From: Arthrobacter caoxuetaonis
GTDB lineage: Bacteria > Actinomycetota > Actinomycetes > Actinomycetales > Micrococcaceae
Reading direction: 5' to 3'
Assembly (NCBI RefSeq): GCF_023921125.1
Contig: NZ_CP099466.1
Coordinates: 1,426,001 to 1,490,000, forward strand
DNA length: 64,000 nucleotides
Part shown: positions 24,095-32,370 of the stretch, one piece after another
Numbering within the stretch: the stretch's first letter is position 1
How the letters are laid out: each line of letters opens with the position of its first letter
The notes under the pieces: model-generated
The model's input: only the letters and a program-made list of their open reading frames with translations
Told to the model about the DNA's origin: nothing
Database searches by the model: none
Position numbers and translations under genes: made by a program

Positions 24095-24955
24095 TCACGC
24101 CTTGCGTTCGCGCATAAGGCGGCGGACCAGGCGCGCCCGCCACCTGGCGGGGAGGTCGGCGACTGCGGCGAGCAGCAGGGCGTCCCTGCCAACGAGCCGG
24201 CGCGGCGGCGGATGCGGAGAATCGAGGGTTCGAGTGATGAGGCGGGCAACATCTTCCACCGGAAGTGCTTGCCGGAATGCCTGACCGGAGCGCCGGAGAA
24301 CGGCAAGCAGTGCGCTCCGGTACAGGTCCGCCATTGCTTCCGGCATGCCCTCGAGCTGGGCCAGGGCACGCGCGCTGCTGTCCGTGAGGATGCCGGTGCG
24401 GACGGCGCCGGGCTCAAACAGGGTCACCGTTATGCCGCTGCCCGCCGTCTCAGCGCGCAGGGCATCGGTCAACGCAGCGAGCGCGGCCTTGCTGGCCGCG
24501 TAAGGGCCGCCAAAAGGCAGCGCGACCCGTCCCTGGCCGGCGCCGACGAAGACCAGGCTGCCCCTGGACTTACGCAGCAGGGGCAGTATCGCCCTGGCCA
24601 GCAGCACCGGCGCGAATGTGTTCACCTCGAACTGTTCCCGCAGCGCTTCTGCAGGGATTGCCTCCAGCGGGCCGGGAATGGCGATTCCGGCGCTGCTGAT
24701 GAACGCATCAAGGACAGGTTCCCTCCGAACCCGGTCCACGAGCGCCTGCAGGGACGAATTCCACCTGAGGTCTGCCTCGACGACTTCAACGCCCTGCAGG
24801 TCGTGGAGGGCTGAGCTGTCCTGTCCTGGCAGGGCGGTTGCCAGCACATGCCACTCCTGCCGGGAGAGCGCCTGGCAGACGGCCAGTCCAATGCCCGTGG
24901 CAGCACCGGTAACGAGGGCACGGCGGTGCGGGCGGGCGGGAGTGCTGCTGCGCAT
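24095..24955 (-). CDS. SDR family NAD(P)-dependent oxidoreductase
   Basis: A 286-residue short-chain dehydrogenase. The cofactor loop is TGAATGIGLAVCQAL (residues about 16-30), SSAGIA is the NAG equivalent near 87-92, and YAASKAALAALTDAL carries the catalytic Tyr and Lys near 153-157. The C-terminal 70 residues are a basic helical extension (PARWRARLVRRLMRERKA), common in SDR proteins acting on lipophilic or membrane-near substrates. It precedes the multicopper oxidase gene and is probably co-transcribed with it. Confidence 0.87.
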   Translation of the reverse strand: MRSSTPARPHRRALVTGAATGIGLAVCQALSRQEWHVLATALPGQDSSALHDLQGVEVVEADLRWNSSLQALVDRVRREPVLDAFISSAGIAIPGPLEAIPAEALREQFEVNTFAPVLLARAILPLLRKSRGSLVFVGAGQGRVALPFGGPYAASKAALAALTDALRAETAGSGITVTLFEPGAVRTGILTDSSARALAQLEGMPEAMADLYRSALLAVLRRSGQAFRQALPVEDVARLITRTLDSPHPPPRRLVGRDALLLAAVADLPARWRARLVRRLMRERKA

Positions 24956-25074
24956 GATGTTCCTTAGCCAGGCGGTGTACGCCGGGATGCTACGGCACAG
25001 GAGGGGAACACAGCTACAGAAACGGCACTGCCCCGGGCGCTCGCCGTCTGTTCCATCCCGGGCGGACCCGCAGC

Positions 25075-25719
25075 CTAATCGAGGATGCCGCCGTGCAGGG
25101 CCCGCAGCACAGCGTTTGTCCGGTCACGGGCGCCGAGCTTCAGCAGCAGTGCGGAGATGTGGTTCTTCACCGTTCCCTCTGCCAGGAAGAGAGCGGCAGC
25201 GATTTCCCGGTTGCTGAATCCTCCGGCGACAAGACGCAGCACATCCAGCTCCCGCGGGCTCAGTTCTTCAACCGGACCGGTTCCCGGTTCCACCGGCAGC
25301 CGGCCGGAACGTACCGCGCGCAGCAGCCGGTCAGTGATCGACGGCGCGATCAGCGTTCCGCCGCAGGCCAGGGTGGACACGGCCCGGGTCAGCTGCTCCA
25401 GTGTGACGTCCTTGAGCAGGTATCCGCGGGCGCCGGCTGCCAGCGCTTCAAGCAGCAGGTTGTCATCGTCGAACGTGGTCAGGACCAGCACAGGGACGCG
25501 GATGTCCGCAGCGGCCAATTCCCGCAGCGCCCACAGTCCGTCATAGCCCGGCATCCGCAGGTCAAGCAGTGCAACGTCCGGGATGGCGGCGGCAATCACC
25601 TCGACTGCCGCGCGTCCGTCACCCGCCTCGCCAACGACGGCGACGCCCGCCAGCTCCAGCAGGCTCCGGATGCCATGGCGGACCAGCACCTGGTCATCCA
25701 CCAGCACCACGCGGGTCAT
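25075..25719 (-). CDS. NarL/LuxR family response regulator
   Basis: A 214-residue response regulator. The receiver domain has acidic residues VDDQ at 8-11, phosphoacceptor Asp in DVALLDLRMPG near residue 56, Thr in VLVLTTFDDD, and Lys in YLLKDV near 106. The LuxR-type helix-turn-helix is ELSPRELDVLRLVAGGFSNR and onward (about 148-205). The ATG overlaps the end of the kinase gene by four bases, so the pair is co-translated. The divergent ABC exporter is the likely target, as in DesKR/LiaRS-like systems. Confidence 0.92.
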   Translation of the reverse strand: MTRVVLVDDQVLVRHGIRSLLELAGVAVVGEAGDGRAAVEVIAAAIPDVALLDLRMPGYDGLWALRELAAADIRVPVLVLTTFDDDNLLLEALAAGARGYLLKDVTLEQLTRAVSTLACGGTLIAPSITDRLLRAVRSGRLPVEPGTGPVEELSPRELDVLRLVAGGFSNREIAAALFLAEGTVKNHISALLLKLGARDRTNAVLRALHGGILD

Positions 25720-26816
25720 GAGGCCGGAACCCTGGCTGTGAGCCGGAACCCGCAGCTGCCGTCCAGCCCAACACTGCCGCCGAGGGCCTCAAAGCGTTCG
25801 CGCAGGCCACGCAGGCCGTTTCCGGGCTGCGGCATTCCTCCGCGCCCGTTGTCCACGGCTTCCAGGACTATGTCTGCGCCGTCGCGGGAAACCTTCACCC
25901 CGAGGGTGCTGGCACCGGAGTGCCGCAGGGTGTTGGTGGCGATTTCCTGCACCGCCCGGAGAAGGGCAGCAGCCTGCTCCTCATCCGGGTGGAGTCCCGG
26001 TTCTACCTCCACCTGCACTGTGAGGCCGGGAAGGTCCTGCACAACTTCAGCGAGCATGGCGTGCAGATCTGCTGTTTCCGTACGCAGCTCTCCCACAGTG
26101 GTTCGTACATCGGAAAGGAGCTCGCGGGCCACCCGGTTCGCCCGTTTCACATGCGGACGCGCCCCGGCGCCCTCGGTGTGCTGCGCGGTTTCCAGCTCCA
26201 AGGTCAGGACGGTGAGCTGATGGCCGATCAGGTCGTGCAGCTCGCGGGAAATCCGGAGCCGCTCGGCGGTCCTGACTGACTGCGCCAGCAGAAGCTGCGA
26301 GGCACGCAGGGCGACGTTGGTCTCGGCCAGTTCCCGGCGCATCCGTTCCCCGGCGATGATCGATGCGGAACTGAGGTGTGAGGCCAGCTGTATCAGCAGA
26401 TAAAACGCAAGAATGGCCGGCAGTCCCGGGGGCTGGCTGCCGGAAGCGCCCAGACTGACGGCCAGCACGGCGGTGTTGAGCCCGGTAAGCACCAGCCCGG
26501 CCCATATCGGAGCGGCGTAAGCGCTGACCGCGACCGTAACAACCAGGATCACGGGCAGCAGTCCCACTCCGGGAGCCGTCAGCACCGCCACCCAGCTCGC
26601 AGCGACCGCACCCGCGAGGGCGGCGTGCCCCGGCCTTGAACCGACGTACACAACGCCGGCTGCAAGCAGGCAGCACAGGAAAAGGATAAACACGGCGATC
26701 CACCAGATACGGGGGATCAGGGTCTCGGCGGCACCTACCGCCACGGGAAGGCCAACAGCAGCCGCCACCGCAAAGGTGACGATTCCCGAGTAATCCTGGG
26801 GCCCAAGCCGACGCAT
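25716..26816 (-). CDS. Sensor histidine kinase, HPK7 (NarX/DesK) type
   Basis: A 366-residue kinase with four to five membrane segments in residues 10-150 and almost no extracytoplasmic loop, so it likely senses the membrane. The phosphorylated His is in SRELHDLIGHQL (H194). The ATPase domain has NTLRHSGAS (N box) and DNGRGGMPQPGNGLRGLRER (G boxes) near 315-345. ATG 26816 has GTGAGGA upstream; an earlier ATG at 26867 would add 17 residues. It pairs with the response regulator and faces the ABC transporter across a short gap. Confidence 0.88.
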   Translation of the reverse strand: MRRLGPQDYSGIVTFAVAAAVGLPVAVGAAETLIPRIWWIAVFILFLCCLLAAGVVYVGSRPGHAALAGAVAASWVAVLTAPGVGLLPVILVVTVAVSAYAAPIWAGLVLTGLNTAVLAVSLGASGSQPPGLPAILAFYLLIQLASHLSSASIIAGERMRRELAETNVALRASQLLLAQSVRTAERLRISRELHDLIGHQLTVLTLELETAQHTEGAGARPHVKRANRVARELLSDVRTTVGELRTETADLHAMLAEVVQDLPGLTVQVEVEPGLHPDEEQAAALLRAVQEIATNTLRHSGASTLGVKVSRDGADIVLEAVDNGRGGMPQPGNGLRGLRERFEALGGSVGLDGSCGFRLTARVPAS

Positions 26817-26928
26817 GTTCCTCACCCTAGGGTTGGCGGACCTAAGCGGCAAGGTGCCAAAAGTCATGCCCGCTGGACCCGACGTTTAGCACCTGCGCGG
26901 CCGGGGCAGCGCTGCCTAGCCTCTAGGC

Positions 26929-27669
26929 ATGGATACTTCGCAACCGGCGGTCAGCGCCGTGAACCTCGCCAAGAGCTACCGCGGCAGGACGGTCGTGGAC
27001 GGAGTGAGCCTGCAGATCGGCCAGGGCGAGGTACTGGGCCTGCTGGGGGCCAACGGTGCCGGAAAAACCACCACGGTTGAAATGATCTCCGGCGTGCGCA
27101 GGCCCGACCGCGGCAGCGTCCGTGTCCTTGGGCTGGAACCGCGCGCCGACCGGGCGATGGTTCGCAGGATACTCGGTGTCCAGCTGCAGGAAAGCTGTCT
27201 GCACCACGCCCTGACCGTAGGTGAGCTCATCAACCTTTACCGCAGCTTCTATCCCCAGCCGCGGCCGGTCCCGGAACTGCTGGCCCTGGTGGGGCTGGAC
27301 GGGCACGAAAAAGCCAGGTTCGAGTCCCTCTCGGGCGGGCAGCAGCAACGGCTCTCCATTGCCCTGGCACTGGTTGGCCGGCCCAGGGCAGTGATCCTCG
27401 ACGAACTCACCACCGGCCTTGATCCCATGGCGCGGCGGCGCATGTGGTCCACGGTGGAGCAACTGCGCGGCGAAGGCGCCGCCGTCCTGCTGGTGACCCA
27501 CGCAATGCAGGAGGCAGAGGCACTGTGCGACCGCGTGGCAATGCTCGACGCCGGACGGATCGTCGCGGAGGGCACACCAGCCGGAGTCGCTGCAGCGGCG
27601 GGAGCAGGGAATCTCGAAGAGGCTTTCCTGGCCCTGACAGGCAAAACCGTTGGGGAAGAAGAGGAGTGA
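26929..27669 (+). CDS. ABC transporter ATP-binding protein
   Basis: A 246-residue ABC ATPase. Walker A is GANGAGKTTT (residues about 41-50), the Q loop is VQLQES, the signature is LSGGQQQRLSIALAL (about 132-146), Walker B is AVILDELTTGLDP with Glu after Asp, and the H loop is LLVTHAM. The DrrA/CcmA-type C-terminus fits drug, lipid or antibiotic export. The permease gene overlaps or abuts the stop. The divergent two-component system is the probable controller. Confidence 0.92.
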   Translation: MDTSQPAVSAVNLAKSYRGRTVVDGVSLQIGQGEVLGLLGANGAGKTTTVEMISGVRRPDRGSVRVLGLEPRADRAMVRRILGVQLQESCLHHALTVGELINLYRSFYPQPRPVPELLALVGLDGHEKARFESLSGGQQQRLSIALALVGRPRAVILDELTTGLDPMARRRMWSTVEQLRGEGAAVLLVTHAMQEAEALCDRVAMLDAGRIVAEGTPAGVAAAAGAGNLEEAFLALTGKTVGEEEE

Positions 27670-27671
27670 TG

Positions 27672-28448
27672 ATGAGTGCGCTGAGTTCACTGACTGGCGT
27701 CCGCGGCCCGGGGATGCGGTCCTGGCTGACCCTGATCGGCTGTGAAGCAAAGATGGTGGGACGAGACACCAGCGGATTGATCGTTCCAATCCTGCTGCCG
27801 CTGCTGATCCTGGTGGCGAGTGCGGGAGCCGCCGCCGGCGTGGTTGTGGAGAACGGGCGGACCGCCCTGGAGGTCTTCGTGCTGCCCCTGGTGATCACGA
27901 TCGTCACCGCGACAATCGGGATGATCAACATGCCCGGTTTCCTCGCTTATTACCGCCGCTCCGGCATCCTTCGCCGGCTCTCAGTTACGCCGGCATCCCC
28001 GGCCATGGTGCTGGCGGCCCAGGGAATCGTCGGTGTGCTCCAGGCGCTGCTTGGGATCGTCCTGGCCCTAATCGTGGCCATGACTTTTTTCGGTGCAGCG
28101 CTGCCGGCGAATCCGGGAACGGCCCTCGCCGTCTTCGCCTTATCTGTTGCCGCCTTGTACTCAGTGGGCCTGATGATCGCGTCCGTGGCGCCCACACCGA
28201 ACTCCGCCACGGCGATCGGTTTAGTGGTGTTCTTCATTCTCGGTGCCCTCGGCGGAATGTTCGGCGGGTTCAGCGCCCTGACCGGACCGCTGGAAGCCAT
28301 TGGCAGCGTGCTGCCGTTCGGTGCGTCAGTTCAAGCGCTGTCTGCGGCCTGGGCAGGCACCGCCGTGGCTCCGGCCGCAGTCGGAAGCCTGGCGCTGACC
28401 GCACTCCTTGGCAGCAGCGTCTCAGCCCTGCTCTTCCGGTGGCAATGA
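27672..28448 (+). CDS. ABC-2 type transporter permease
   Basis: A 258-residue permease with six membrane segments: about residues 37-60, 65-85, 110-135, 145-165, 175-195 and 230-250. YYRRSGILRRLSVTPASPA near 93-111 is the cytoplasmic loop that docks to the ATPase in ABC-2 exporters (DrrB/YhfK group). Two ATGs are possible (27669, overlapping the ATPase stop, and 27672); GAGGAG fits the second better. It exports an unknown hydrophobic compound together with the preceding ATPase. Confidence 0.88.
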   Translation: MSALSSLTGVRGPGMRSWLTLIGCEAKMVGRDTSGLIVPILLPLLILVASAGAAAGVVVENGRTALEVFVLPLVITIVTATIGMINMPGFLAYYRRSGILRRLSVTPASPAMVLAAQGIVGVLQALLGIVLALIVAMTFFGAALPANPGTALAVFALSVAALYSVGLMIASVAPTPNSATAIGLVVFFILGALGGMFGGFSALTGPLEAIGSVLPFGASVQALSAAWAGTAVAPAAVGSLALTALLGSSVSALLFRWQ

Positions 28449-28664
28449 CAAGGTGCGGTAATAAAGGCGCACGTCAGCACGCGAACGCACGTCCCAGACC
28501 AGGTGGGAAACCATGCACGGAAGAGAGTCCTGAATTCCCTGTGCCGCAGACGCCCCGCAGCAGGTAGGCTAAGACAGCCGGTAAGGCACGAACGGTAAGC
28601 GAGTGTACACATGGCCAGCCGCCGCAATGGCAGCATGGCCGGTTCTTTTTGGGGAGGAAACAGT

Positions 28665-29132
28665 ATGGCGGGCGAGGACTACAACGCCGAAAAATCGGAT
28701 CAGCGTGGCTTCACTGCGGAGGACACGACTTCGATCAGTCTTCCGCCGGCCTCGGACGCCACCTCGGTAGAGCCGAAGCTCAGCGCCGATGAGAGGGCAG
28801 CCGTGGCAGCCCTTCCTTCCGGATCCGCCCTGTTGATCGCCCACTCCGGCCCCAACGCCGGCGCGCGCTTCCTGCTGGACCAGGACGTCACCACGGCCGG
28901 GAGGCACCCCAATGCGGACGTTTTCCTGGACGACGTGACTGTCTCCCGGAAGCACGTTGAGTTCCGCCGGACTGCCGACGGCTTCCGGGTCGTTGACTCG
29001 ATGAGCCTCAACGGCACGTACGTCAACAACGACCGGGTGGACCAGCTGCTGCTGCGCACGGGGAACGAAGTCCAGATCGGCAAGTTCCGCCTCACCTTCT
29101 ACGCTGCACGCCCGGCTGCCGGCACGGCCTAA
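28665..29132 (+). CDS. garA: FHA domain protein, GarA/OdhI homologue
   Basis: A 155-residue phospho-switch protein. In mycobacteria and corynebacteria GarA/OdhI binds and inhibits 2-oxoglutarate dehydrogenase and controls glutamate dehydrogenase until a PknB/PknG-type kinase phosphorylates an N-terminal ETT motif. Here the N-terminal segment has TAEDTTSISLPP (about residues 19-30) in that place. The FHA domain carries GRHPNADVFLDDVTVSRKHV (about 73-92) and SLNGTYVN, the phosphothreonine site. GGGGAGGAAAC precedes ATG 28665. The order garA, merR, bifunctional nuclease, merR matches Rv1827-Rv1830 of M. tuberculosis. Confidence 0.88.
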   Translation: MAGEDYNAEKSDQRGFTAEDTTSISLPPASDATSVEPKLSADERAAVAALPSGSALLIAHSGPNAGARFLLDQDVTTAGRHPNADVFLDDVTVSRKHVEFRRTADGFRVVDSMSLNGTYVNNDRVDQLLLRTGNEVQIGKFRLTFYAARPAAGTA

Positions 29133-29144
29133 AGGCAGAATCGG

Positions 29145-29900
29145 ATGCCAGGACCAGAGTCCGCCCGGCGCGCCCTCGGCTCAGCCGCGGAGCGCGTGCG
29201 TCCGCGCGTTCTCAACATCGGCCAGGTCCTCGCTGACCTCAGCAGCGAGTTCCCCGGGATCAGCGCTTCCAAGATCCGTTTCCTCGAGGAAAAGGGGCTG
29301 GTGGCACCCCAGCGCACGTCCGCCGGGTACCGCAAGTACTCCGCCCAGGATGTTGAGCGCCTGCGGTTCGTGCTGGCCCTGCAGCGCGACCAGTACCTTC
29401 CCCTCAAAGTCATCAAGGACTACCTTGACGCGATCGACAGGGGAGAGCGTCCTGAGTCGCTCCCCGGCGGACTCAGTGTGGCACCCCGTGCAGTGTCCGA
29501 GCAGCTGGCGGAAGAACTGGCAGCCAGGACCCGGCCCCGGGTGCTGTCCTTCGATGAACTGGTGGCCGAGTCCGGCGCCTCTGCGGAGCTGGTCCGCAGC
29601 CTCATGAGTTTTGGTCTTATCAGTGCTTCGGACCAGCAGTATGATGAACACGCCCTGAAGGTCGCCAAGGCCTGCAGCCAGCTGGAAGCCCACGGGATCG
29701 AACCCAGGCACCTGAGGCCGTTCCGTGCTGCTGCAGACCGTGAACTGGGACTGGTGGAGCGGGTCATCGCGCCGGTAGCCTCACGCCGGGACGTCGCCTC
29801 GAAGGCGCGGGCCGCCGAGACGGCACGGGAGATCAGCGACCTCTGCCTGAATCTGCACAGTGCCCTGGTCAACGGGCAGATAGCCCGGATGGAGAGCTAA
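29145..29900 (+). CDS. ftsR: MerR family regulator, FtsR type
   Basis: A 251-residue homologue of M. tuberculosis Rv1828 and C. glutamicum FtsR, a MerR-like activator of ftsZ. The winged helix covers LNIGQVLADLSSEFPGISAS and KIRFLEEKGLVAPQRTSAGY (residues about 23-63), with KYSAQDVERLRFVLALQRDQ after. A second, ligand-free C-terminal domain (about 125-230) follows. AAAGGCAG precedes the ATG. It sits 12 bases after garA and five before the nuclease gene, a tight operon. Confidence 0.85.
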   Translation: MPGPESARRALGSAAERVRPRVLNIGQVLADLSSEFPGISASKIRFLEEKGLVAPQRTSAGYRKYSAQDVERLRFVLALQRDQYLPLKVIKDYLDAIDRGERPESLPGGLSVAPRAVSEQLAEELAARTRPRVLSFDELVAESGASAELVRSLMSFGLISASDQQYDEHALKVAKACSQLEAHGIEPRHLRPFRAAADRELGLVERVIAPVASRRDVASKARAAETAREISDLCLNLHSALVNGQIARMES

Positions 29901-29905
29901 AGCCC

Positions 29906-30403
29906 ATGCAGGAAGTCGAAGTAGTCGGCGTACGGATCGAACTGCCGTCCAACCAGCCCCTGGTACTCCTCAAGGAGCTCGAGGGGGACCGGCACCTGCC
30001 TATCTGGATTGGAGCTCCCGAAGCCAGCGCCATCGCCTTCGTGCAGCAGGGAATTGTTCCGCCCCGGCCCATGACGCATGACCTGATGGTCAGCGTGATC
30101 AAGGCCTTGAACCACCGGGTCACGGAAGTCCGGCTCGTGACCGTGGAGGACACCGTTTTCCATGCGGAACTGGTATTTGAAGACGGAACCCGGGTCAGTT
30201 CCCGTGCCTCGGATGCGATTGCCGTGGCGCTGCGGGTTCCCTGCCCGATCTTCTGCGCAGACACCGTGCTCGACGAAGCCGGCGTGCGGATCACGGAGTC
30301 CGACGCCGACGCCGACGAAGAAGACCAGGAGACCGCAGAGCAGGAGCTGCGGCAGTTCCGGGAGTTCCTTGCCGACGTCGAACCCGAGGATTTCGAGCGC
30401 TGA
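29906..30403 (+). CDS. Bifunctional nuclease family protein (DUF151)
   Basis: A 165-residue protein of the bifunctional nuclease (BFN/DUF151) family, like M. tuberculosis Rv1829. Conserved blocks are LKELEGDRHLPIWIGAPEAS (residues about 22-41), RPMTHDLM near 53, and VSSRASDAIAVALRVPCPIF near 97-116. The last 45 residues are very acidic. Plant relatives show RNase/DNase activity; the bacterial role is not settled. It lies between the FtsR gene and a second MerR gene. Confidence 0.9.
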   Translation: MQEVEVVGVRIELPSNQPLVLLKELEGDRHLPIWIGAPEASAIAFVQQGIVPPRPMTHDLMVSVIKALNHRVTEVRLVTVEDTVFHAELVFEDGTRVSSRASDAIAVALRVPCPIFCADTVLDEAGVRITESDADADEEDQETAEQELRQFREFLADVEPEDFER

Positions 30404-30437
30404 GGCGCCGACACGCACTCAAAAAAACAGGCGGCAT

Positions 30438-30473
30438 CTTTGACCTTGGACGTGCTCGGATCTAACGTCAAAG
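30438..30473 (+). promoter_or_regulatory. Promoter flanked by inverted repeat, before the second MerR gene
   Basis: TTGACC (30440-30445), 17 bases and TAACGT form a promoter. CTTTGAC (30438-30444) and GTCAAAG (30467-30473) are perfect inverted arms that cover both boxes, so a bound dimer would control it. Confidence 0.5.
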
Positions 30474-30512
30474 GCATAGAGTTCCCATTGCGCCAGTGGG
30501 GTACCACAGACA

Positions 30513-30534
30513 CACTAGTGAGAACAGGCTAGTG
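30513..30534. promoter_or_regulatory. Inverted repeat CACTAG/CTAGTG in the leader of the second MerR gene
   Basis: Perfect 6-bp arms (30513-30518, 30529-30534) are separated by ten bases. It may be a regulator site or an RNA hairpin in the leader. Confidence 0.4.
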
Positions 30535-30619
30535 CGGCCAGGTCCGGTAACAGGGCCGGTCTTCGTCCGGTGGCCTGCGGCGGCTGCCGATATTGCGGGA
30601 ACCATTACGAGGAGGAACA

Positions 30620-31210
30620 GTGAGTCTGAAAGGCGATGCCGGCGAACACCGCGCCGTTGCACCCGGAAAGACGCTGCCGGCCAGTGCCCAGGGACTGCTG
30701 TTTACCGAGGACCTCCCGGTGCTGGACGAAGACGCAGGCTACCGTGGTCCCACGGCCTGCAAGGCCGCCGGAATCACCTACCGCCAGCTGGACTACTGGG
30801 CTCGGACGGGCCTGGTTGAACCCGCCGTCCGCGGTGCTTCAGGTTCCGGCACGCAGAGGCTCTACAGCTTCCGCGACATCCTGGTCCTGAAGGTGGTCAA
30901 GCGCCTGCTGGACACGGGAGTATCACTGCAGCAGATCCGCACCGCTGTTGAACACCTGCGGGAGCGGGGCGTTGAAGACCTCGCCCAGATCACCCTGATG
31001 AGCGACGGCGCCAGCGTCTACGAGTGCACGTCGGCTGATGAAGTAATCGACCTGGTCCAGGGCGGGCAGGGCGTGTTTGGCATCGCCGTCGGCCGCGTGT
31101 GGCGTGAAGTCGAAGGAAGCCTGGCCCAGCTGCCCAGCGAGCATGCCGATGAGCATTCCTTCCCGGAAGACGAACTCAGCCGCAGGCGCGCAACGCGCAA
31201 AATCAGCTAG
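30620..31210 (+). CDS. MerR family regulator, Rv1830 type
   Basis: A 196-residue MerR-like regulator matching the M. tuberculosis Rv1830 position. GYRGPTACKAAGITYRQLDY (residues about 45-64) then WARTGLVEP and QRLYSFRDILVLKVVKRLLD form the winged helix. A region of about 70 residues follows with GASVYECTSADEVIDLVQGG, then an acidic-basic tail. GAGGAGGAACA precedes the GTG. Its own promoter at 30440 suggests separate control from garA-ftsR. The mycobacterial relatives are linked to growth and division control. Confidence 0.88.
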   Translation: MSLKGDAGEHRAVAPGKTLPASAQGLLFTEDLPVLDEDAGYRGPTACKAAGITYRQLDYWARTGLVEPAVRGASGSGTQRLYSFRDILVLKVVKRLLDTGVSLQQIRTAVEHLRERGVEDLAQITLMSDGASVYECTSADEVIDLVQGGQGVFGIAVGRVWREVEGSLAQLPSEHADEHSFPEDELSRRRATRKIS

Positions 31211-31224
31211 TCCCCAAGAACACC

Positions 31225-31259
31225 AAAGAGGCCGCCTCCGTCAGGAAGCGGCCTCTTTT
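31225..31259 (+). terminator. Terminator of the garA-merR cluster
   Basis: An 11-bp stem (31225-31235 with 31248-31258) closes a 12-base loop and ends TTTT. It also serves the convergent ParA gene. Confidence 0.8.
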
Positions 31260-31286
31260 GCGTGTTGGTGCCCGGCTGGGGAAGTG

Positions 31287-32126
31287 TCAGCTGGCCGGCC
31301 GGCGCATCACGCGGTTGCGGACGCTGCCGGTTTGGACAAGGTTCTTGAGCAAGGCGTCAAAAGTCGAGGCTGCCTGCTTGGCCGATTCGCCGGGCCAGTG
31401 GTGGACAGAGTGTGCCGCGCCCTGGATCTGCTGCCAGTTGGCGTGTTCGGCAATGTTCGGTTCCAGCAGCAGGCCGCCGAACATTTGCTTCATTTCCGCC
31501 AGCCGGAAAGTGTGCTCGTTCGAGGTGGGGCGCACCCGGTTCGCCACGATTCCGGCAGGAGCCAGGTTGGGGGCGAACTCGCGGCGGAAAAGGTCCAGGG
31601 CCCGCATGGTGCGTTCGGTGCCGGCCACGGAGAAGAGTCCGGGTTCGGCAACGAGCAGGACGCGGTTTGACGCCGTCCACGCGATGCGGGTCAGCCCGTT
31701 GAGTGACGGAGGGCAGTCGATGAGGACCAGCCCGTAGCCGTTGACCTTGCCGAGAAGGGTGGAGAGCCTCTTGAGGTCCCGCTTGCCGAGATCGGGCCGG
31801 TCGTAGATACCGGAATAGGCCGAACCCATTGCCACATCCAGGACGGGGGCCCGTTTCGAACCCTGATTGCGCTTCTTGGCTGTTTCCACCCATCCGCTGG
31901 GAACCACGTTCGCTGCGAGGTCCGCCCGGCGCGCATTGCGCAGCATGTCGCCGATGCCAAGGTTGTCTCCGGCCGATACCGCGAGGCCGGTCGTGGCATC
32001 CGCGTGCGGATCAAGGTCAACCACCAGGGTAGGGATGCCGGCGGCCAGTGCGGCTGAAGCCAGTCCCAAGGTCACGGAGGTCTTGCCGACGCCGCCTTTC
32101 AGGCTGCTGATGCTCACTACTTGCAC
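31287..32126 (-). CDS. Orphan ParA family ATPase
   Basis: A 279-residue ParA/Soj-type ATPase. KGGVGKTS (residues 10-17) is the deviant Walker A, VVDLDPHADATTGL the A' motif, and LVLIDCPPSLNGLTRIAW Walker B near 139-156. The 3' region is basic. No parB or plasmid replication gene is near, so it is likely a chromosomal positioning ATPase or regulator. GTG 32126 is chosen because TAGGTA (32144-32139) looks like a -10 box that would exclude the TTG at 32138. It is convergent with the second MerR gene and divergent from pyc. Confidence 0.85.
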   Translation of the reverse strand: MQVVSISSLKGGVGKTSVTLGLASAALAAGIPTLVVDLDPHADATTGLAVSAGDNLGIGDMLRNARRADLAANVVPSGWVETAKKRNQGSKRAPVLDVAMGSAYSGIYDRPDLGKRDLKRLSTLLGKVNGYGLVLIDCPPSLNGLTRIAWTASNRVLLVAEPGLFSVAGTERTMRALDLFRREFAPNLAPAGIVANRVRPTSNEHTFRLAEMKQMFGGLLLEPNIAEHANWQQIQGAAHSVHHWPGESAKQAASTFDALLKNLVQTGSVRNRVMRRPAS

Positions 32127-32270
32127 TTGTTGAACCAATACCTAACGTGTCGAGGGATCACGGGCGCCGGGTCCGTGCCAGGGAACCGTACTCATTCTAT
32201 GTGACGTGTGCGGGCAAGCCGGGCAGGCACGGTTTGCACATCTGCGTCCGGCACTGAATTATGCTCGATG

Positions 32271-32287
32271 TGACGTCCATTACGTCA
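32271..32287. promoter_or_regulatory. Inverted repeat TGACGT-N5-ACGTCA before pyc
   Basis: Perfect 6-bp arms lie 84 bases before the pyc start. ATGTGACGT occurs here (32268-32276) and again at 32199-32207, so two half or full sites lie between pyc and the divergent ParA gene. The ligand is unknown. Confidence 0.45.
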
Positions 32288-32370
32288 GCTTGCTGTTTTT
32301 GGTGCCCGCTCAGACACTGAAGGTTGATGCGGTCACTGGTTCCGTCCACTCGCAACGATGCAGGAGTGCA

